DNA of 64,000 nucleotides, taken from contig JBNGIO010006109.1 in assembly GCA_049999805.1 (NCBI GenBank), positions 1 to 64,000 of the forward strand, in the 5' to 3' direction. The translations under genes and the position numbers were made by a program. The notes below the pieces were generated by a model, which worked only from the letters and a program-made list of their open reading frames with translations, did not search any database and was not told the origin of the DNA. Positions 59,365 through 64,000 of the stretch are shown piece by piece; within the stretch, counting starts at the first letter, position 1, and each line of letters begins with the position of its first letter. This stretch comes from Folioceros fuciformis. Lineage: Eukaryota; Anthocerotophyta; Anthocerotopsida; Anthocerotales.

Positions 59365-61125
59365 TTAACGCCTGTCACAGGCGGTCAGCACGTGAGCGAC
59401 CCACACACACATGGTAGGATGGAAGGAGGACGGCTGGTACATACCGAGATTCAGTAGGTCCAAGTCGGCTTGGTCTAAGGCCGGGCCGCCCACAGTAACC
59501 TCCTTGGCACGCATGACGTCGTTCAGCTTGACGATCGTTTCATTCAGATCCTGCCACACATCTCTTGGAGGTGAGGAAGAAGGAAGGAACAAACCCTCGT
59601 TTGTAGTGGGACATAAAGACTGATATCTACGTGCCTTGAGAGGAAACCGAGCCTTGAGAAAGGCAGGGGCCTTTTTAAACTCCTCATCGCTCACTTCCGC
59701 CAGCTCTCGAGGTGGGGCATTGCTTTCTTCGGATACTCCTTGTGCTGTTCGCAAGCACACTGTTTCAGCAAGTATGACTGTGTTGTCGGAAATATTATGA
59801 AAACAGACACTACTACTGCGAACAGGAACAGCTAGCGTCGGATGAAGGGTCTAGGGTTGGGACTCCCACCCGGAGGTGCAGCAGCCCAGTGTCTTGCTGT
59901 CTCCGCCTCCGACGCTTCATGTTGTTCTGCTAGCCTGCAACCCCAGGTCAATGACAGCAAACTGATCACGAACAACGACCCCATGACATAACAACCCGTG
60001 GTCTAACCGTGAAGGCCTCTGCCGCTGGATGTCGGTTGAACATTACCCTGCGTTACCCGCTTCTCCTCAGCAGTCTCTGAACATGCAGTGCTGTGAAACA
60101 TGAGATGAGTGCGCATTACAGCAACATATCCACTGTGCGTGGTGATGTAGAAGTAGGCACGAACCATGATCAGCAATAGTTGCCAAAGCCGCTGAAGACA
60201 GTCCCAAGTCTCGTAAGCTGAAGGACTCGGCAAATCTATCGTTAGTGAAGGAACTTCGGTCCCAGGCTGCACAAACCTCCTAAGCTTTCACTGATGAAGC
60301 ACCAACTTGCTGCACTGTTTGGATACATTCCGTCATCGTCGTCCAAAAAGTCATCCACCGACTTGCTGTCCGGAACCGCAGGTGATGGTTCATCTGACAC
60401 AGACATTGCGCTAAGTTTCCTCTGCACAGCATGGCAGTCCTTGGATGCACTTCTCTGCTCTGGCAGCTCTGCTCGGGGCCCTCCTGCTTCCAGATCAAGA
60501 TTCGGAGGAACATGAACGGAATCCTTCGGGTCCGCTGTAGACAGCATACACAAACTGGTGGTAAATTATGAGCACCAGCAATTCCCTTAAGCTCACCTAA
60601 GCCCATAGCACACAGTTAGCACGACCACACATCAGAGATGACGACACAAATTTACACCTGGAGTATAACCGTAGAGACCAAGCTGAACCTCCAAGGCAGC
60701 AATGGCATCCTCGTTCTGCTTATACACCTCCGTCCAGTGCCCAAACATCTCCTCAAGACTCACATTGTTCACTGTCATGGCCTCCAACGACTCCACCTGG
60801 CTCCCGATGGATGAAACTGCGTCGTTGAGGCTATCCACGAAGGCAGAGAAATTCCCACCTGCGACAGCAAGCCGTCAGAAACTGCGGGCACCCGTGGCCA
60901 CCGGTCTTCTGCTTCTGCGTTTTGCGGTAGCCACCGCCTCTCGCAGAATCAGGATTTCCGCTCAGACTTTCTACCTCCTCGGTAATCCGGCCTCTCCTCC
61001 ATAGACCGACGCAGGTTCGCGCAGTTGGAGTCCAGGCGTGAACAGAAGTGCTTGAAATGAGCACACCACGCCGACGCTACCTTCATCGCCATGGCCAACC
61101 CCGTTTCACGGTCGGGCGGGAGCAT
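59365..61125 (-). CDS. Ska3-like kinetochore protein
   Basis: Exons 61125-60975, 60858-60658, 60536-60292, 60266-60165, then probably 60090-60057 and one at about 59775-59445; later splicing is unresolved. The N-terminus (FKHFCSRLDSNCANLRRSM) matches the start of Ska3 proteins, and exon 2 has VSLEEMFGHWTEVYKQNEDA then YGYTP, the conserved coiled-coil end seen in plant and animal Ska3. Exon 4 encodes SLRDLGLSSAALATIADH, exon 6 an acidic stretch (EVSDEEFKKAP) and a helix (DVWQDLNETIVKLNDVM). Ska3 is part of the Ska complex, which couples kinetochores to microtubules in mitosis. A GTATGT just after DLLNLG suggests another 3' exon, so the true end may lie below 59365. The ATG at 61125 could be replaced by those at 61092 or 61086. 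Confidence 0.7.
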
Positions 61126-62722
61126 CGTCACTTTGGTGGGACAATTTCAAAGGGACTACACTCCAGCTTTTAAGGAATACCATAGGAAACACATCATAAC
61201 ACATTACCTGCTCTACGGTTCTAGGCTAATAAGCTCCGCTAGTTTATTTTGATAGGGCTCTTACTTCAAACAACGACAACTCAAGAACGAGAAGTTTCTT
61301 CGAAGCCGCTTCAACAGGCTTTTAAAAGCCTGGCACCTTCAGTGGTACGTAATCCTTTCGAACTACTAGTCCCCTAATCGTCAAGCAGCCTACAACATGA
61401 GACCACCCCACAAAATCTAGCAAGAACTAGCTGAGTTGAGGCACGGCTGGCTACAATGAGTGAGACATGCTAATCCAATTATATCATTGAAGAGAATGTA
61501 GGATTGTGGCAAGGCAAATCATGAAGAACGTGTTTCTTCATGGATGATTAGTTCAAAGTCTTAAAAGAGCATCCATCCTAACCCGTTGGAAAATTGGTAC
61601 TTGATGTTTATAAGACATTCAATACTTAAAGTGACAGCTTTTGGTGACTTTAAGTTTGACAGTTTAAGGATACCTTGTCATTAAGAGAATAATGGGATAA
61701 TCGAGATTTATTTCTGTAAGTAGATAGAAATTACTAATTAAATTCGCCGAGCGGTGGTATTAGCCAAGTCTTCCGTGCATTGTAGGAGTGGTCAGCGAAG
61801 GTCTCGGCCATAACCTTGGCTTTTATGCCAAGCAAGAAAGTGGCTGCCCAACAAAAAGGGTCATGAGGGGACAAAGACCGGGGTGGTTCAAAATTCAAGT
61901 GACCGTTTCACCAGATTTCCCTCGCCATTCAAATATTCACCCACCCAAGTAGCGCCCACCCGTGGTCCCAACAGCGAAACCCCAAACTATGGGGAAGCTA
62001 CAGTGTAGGCGCTTGAATTGATTCAAACTTGTGGAGGCAACCGCCCAGCCTAACTAACCGTTCAAACCTTGCCTCTGCTCAGACAGCGAGTTTGAGAACG
62101 TTTTGAACCAGGCGCTTGTGTGTGAGCAACCGGCAACAGGTGACTTCGTCCCACCGGTCGAGGCACTTGGTGTGGAAGGTGTAGGCCGGGGGCATCGGAG
62201 CTCGTTCAAATCCTCTCTTGTTGAGAGACCATGGGAGCGCCCACCCTTGGGGGTTTGAAAGGTGCGAGGGAGCTCCGTAGGCTTGGTAGTGAGATATAAT
62301 GTGGGTGCGCGCCGCGCAAGAAGATGAGCATGGAGGATTCAAAGTCTGCTCTCGCGCATTCTGTCCTGGCTGTTCTTTCCGCCTCTTCTCCACCTCCTGC
62401 TCATCTCGATAGCCCTCCCCTCTGTATATAGAGGCGACTCAGTCTTGCTTTCTCGTGTACGCTCTTGCCTGGCCCCAATCGCAGCAGCCTTGCCCGTTTC
62501 TCTGCCCCCCAGCGTAGTGGTACCGAGTGTCCGCTTGAGCGGAATTCTGTGTCTCTGCTCTCTCGAGTCCGCGTTGCTCTCAGGAGCCGGGGGCGAGGGG
62601 TCTCCAATTTGATCGAATTTTTGGGGGAGTGAAGCAACAGGTGATTCCCAGCTGGTTTCTGGAGCAAGAAGCGCCAGGTGCGAGGGAAGTGAGTCTTCGG
62701 CAAGTTGTGTTAAGGAGGAAAG
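61126..62722. other. intergenic, promoters of the Ska3-like and KEN-box genes
   Basis: AT-rich at 61140-61760, more GC-rich after. Minus-strand frames at 62079-62872 are shadows or noise. No additional gene recognised. Confidence 0.5.
62425..62431 (+). promoter_or_regulatory. TATA box upstream of the KEN-box gene
   Basis: TATATAG in a CTGTATATAGAGG context, about 295 bases before the ATG at 62723. This implies a 5' UTR of roughly 260 bases. Confidence 0.5.
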
Positions 62723-63466
62723 ATGGCCAAGACCATCGACAGGGTAGTGCTCGTGGAGCCGCAGAAGGAAGCCAAGAAGGCGCGCAAGAAGTCGGGAGGA
62801 AGGAACAAGGCCATATCTCAGGACAAGGAGAACCTGTGTGTTTTTCACGAGAATGCGTTCGTGGATGGCCAAGTCGTGAGCAGGAGTCCTCTCCCTCCAG
62901 ATTATCCCCGTATTCCCCTCCAGGATATTACTGCGGTTCTCAGTCCTGCCAATGTACTATCCTTCTCCTCTAAGACTCGTTCTTCGCTTTGTCGGGCCCG
63001 CAGATGCATCTTGGCTGTGGTTTTTGAGGTTTTGAGGCTGGTTCTGACGAATACTCTTGGATCGCAGGTTATGCACGACGACGAAAGCGAAAGGAGCTCT
63101 AGAAGCTTGCCCGCGACCAGGTCCAAGACAAGGAAGAGTGTGGCTCCTTGGCCTTTGCGGTATGAACTGACTATCGTGGAGAACCAGAAGGCTATAACTC
63201 CTGAGGTTCTCTGCCAGAAGACTGTCGAGGATCTCGCTCAGGCCACAGACCTCAAGGGCACCACTGGTCTCTCCAAGGGAATTGAAGAGTCAGAGCTCGC
63301 TCTCTCAGCTACTAAGTGCGACAAGGATGAAAATGAGGGTCAGCAGAGACGTGCCCCAGATGAAGAGGACTGTGCACCTGCTCGGCAGCCGCAGAAGAGA
63401 AGGCGACCTCAGCCAAGGGCTCCAGCTGCACCCGAAAGGGGCACGAGCGTTCTCAAATTTCGATGA
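62723..63466 (+). CDS. small basic protein with KEN box, unknown
   Basis: Two exons, 62723-62953 and 63068-63466, 209 residues. The intron (62954-63067, GT-AG, 114 bases) is a multiple of three and has no stop, so it can be read through; I remove it because its translation is hydrophobic and out of character. The N-terminus is Lys/Arg-rich (EAKKARKKSGGR), followed by DKENLC, a KEN box (an APC/C degron), then PPDYPRIPLQDIT. The second exon has SKTRKSVAPWPLRYEL and a basic, Pro-rich C-terminal tail (KRRRPQPR). I do not recognise the family. Lys/Arg clusters suggest a nuclear protein, and the KEN box suggests cell-cycle turnover, but both are inference. Confidence 0.6.
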   Translation: MAKTIDRVVLVEPQKEAKKARKKSGGRNKAISQDKENLCVFHENAFVDGQVVSRSPLPPDYPRIPLQDITAVLSPANVLSFSSKTRSSLCRARRCILAVVFEVLRLVLTNTLGSQVMHDDESERSSRSLPATRSKTRKSVAPWPLRYELTIVENQKAITPEVLCQKTVEDLAQATDLKGTTGLSKGIEESELALSATKCDKDENEGQQRRAPDEEDCAPARQPQKRRRPQPRAPAAPERGTSVLKFR

Positions 63467-64000
63467 TCTCATGTCCTGCATCCACCTCTCCATGACTGCT
63501 TGTCTTTCCTTGTTTTTCGTCAACACAGGTCATGATTCCGGGTATGCCAGACCTTCGAGGTTTTCATCTAGAAAGCCACTTTGCTGGTGTCGTAGCTCAT
63601 GGCTCTGTTTCCCAGCCAAGTTGCAGGTTCCTTGTGCAGCTGCTGTACCATGCTCTCCTTCCTAGAATGGCCTTCTTCTGTTCACCTAGCTTGCCGACCA
63701 AGTGTCGATGAGGGTTGTCATGCTGGTTTCAACATCTCTCACACTGCCTTTTGACAATCTAAGTTAAAATCTGGTGGAAGTATTCAAACACGAGGTGAGC
63801 GCTCAGCTTGGGCACACTTTGGAAGACTGGCTCGTGGAAGCAAACCCTGAGTCTGTATTCCAAATTTCAGGTATCCAACACAGTGGTGCTGCATTTGGGA
63901 GCCTGTTGAGGAGCAAGATTCAAGTAGTGCAGGCAGACGCTTGCACCCGGCGTAGGACTTTCGTAGTCATTACTTCAGTATTAACCCGTGTACATTGCAT
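63467..64000. other. 3' flank, no gene recognised
   Basis: Possible 3' UTR of the KEN-box gene, or an extra exon. Nothing recognisable before the window ends. Confidence 0.45.

Noticed and set aside
62079-62872. Minus-strand frames opposite the KEN-box gene promoter
   Set aside because: No domain; they overlap a plausible TATA box and 5' UTR of the plus-strand gene.
1-64000. CRISPR arrays, bacterial operons, tRNA or rRNA genes
   Set aside because: Searched for by eye; none seen, and the sequence is clearly plant nuclear DNA. A tRNA scan would be needed to exclude tRNAs fully.

Overview
This is nuclear DNA of a land plant. Evidence: spliceosomal GT-AG introns (mostly 80-110 nt), three PPR genes, plant receptor-like kinases, a germin-like protein, a plastid mitoferrin-like carrier, and a Ty1/copia element. 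The short introns, gene density and PPR abundance make a lycophyte (Selaginella-like) my best guess, but no gene proves the lineage. Many genes were reassembled by hand from short exons by matching splice phase and family motifs. Exon lists below are manual models, and their summed lengths are divisible by three wherever I call a model complete.

Layout. 1-3.7 kb: 3' part of a decayed copia retrotransposon with an antisense ORF. 5.9-12.7 kb (all minus): P-class PPR protein, FEI-like kinase lacking an LRR ectodomain, deoxyhypusine hydroxylase. 14.3-18.8 kb (minus): 16-exon malectin/LRR receptor kinase, with remnants of a related receptor at 19.7-20.3 kb. 21.2-25.8 kb (plus): mitoferrin-like carrier, then a DRP4/Mx-type dynamin that looks like a pseudogene. 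25.8-32.5 kb: gene-poor, with a zinc-knuckle/acidic ORF and several tandem-repeat arrays. 32.5-38.4 kb: divergent pair of an 11-exon PPR gene and a DeSI/PPPDE protease. 39.4-40.3 kb: SKIP24-like F-box gene. 40.3-43.2 kb: repeats and an LTR-like segment. 43.2-48.1 kb: peroxisomal 2,4-dienoyl-CoA reductase (PTS1) converging on an FGGY sugar kinase built from about 18 tiny exons. 48.9-49.6 kb: germin-like protein. 51.3-59.1 kb: divergent pair of an E-class PPR gene and an IGHMBP2-like helicase. 59.4-61.1 kb: Ska3-like kinetochore protein. 62.7-63.5 kb: small basic protein with a KEN box.

How the genes relate. There is no operon logic. Themes are organelle RNA processing (three PPRs), plastid iron transport, peroxisomal fatty-acid breakdown, surface signalling (two kinases plus a relic), translation-factor hypusination and mitosis. 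I found no convincing new multi-gene system. The most notable items are the FGGY kinase of bacterial XylB-like type, the kinase without an ectodomain, the dynamin with a nonsense codon and a triplicated splice donor, the antisense ORF inside the copia element, and assembly gaps flanked by duplicated sequence.
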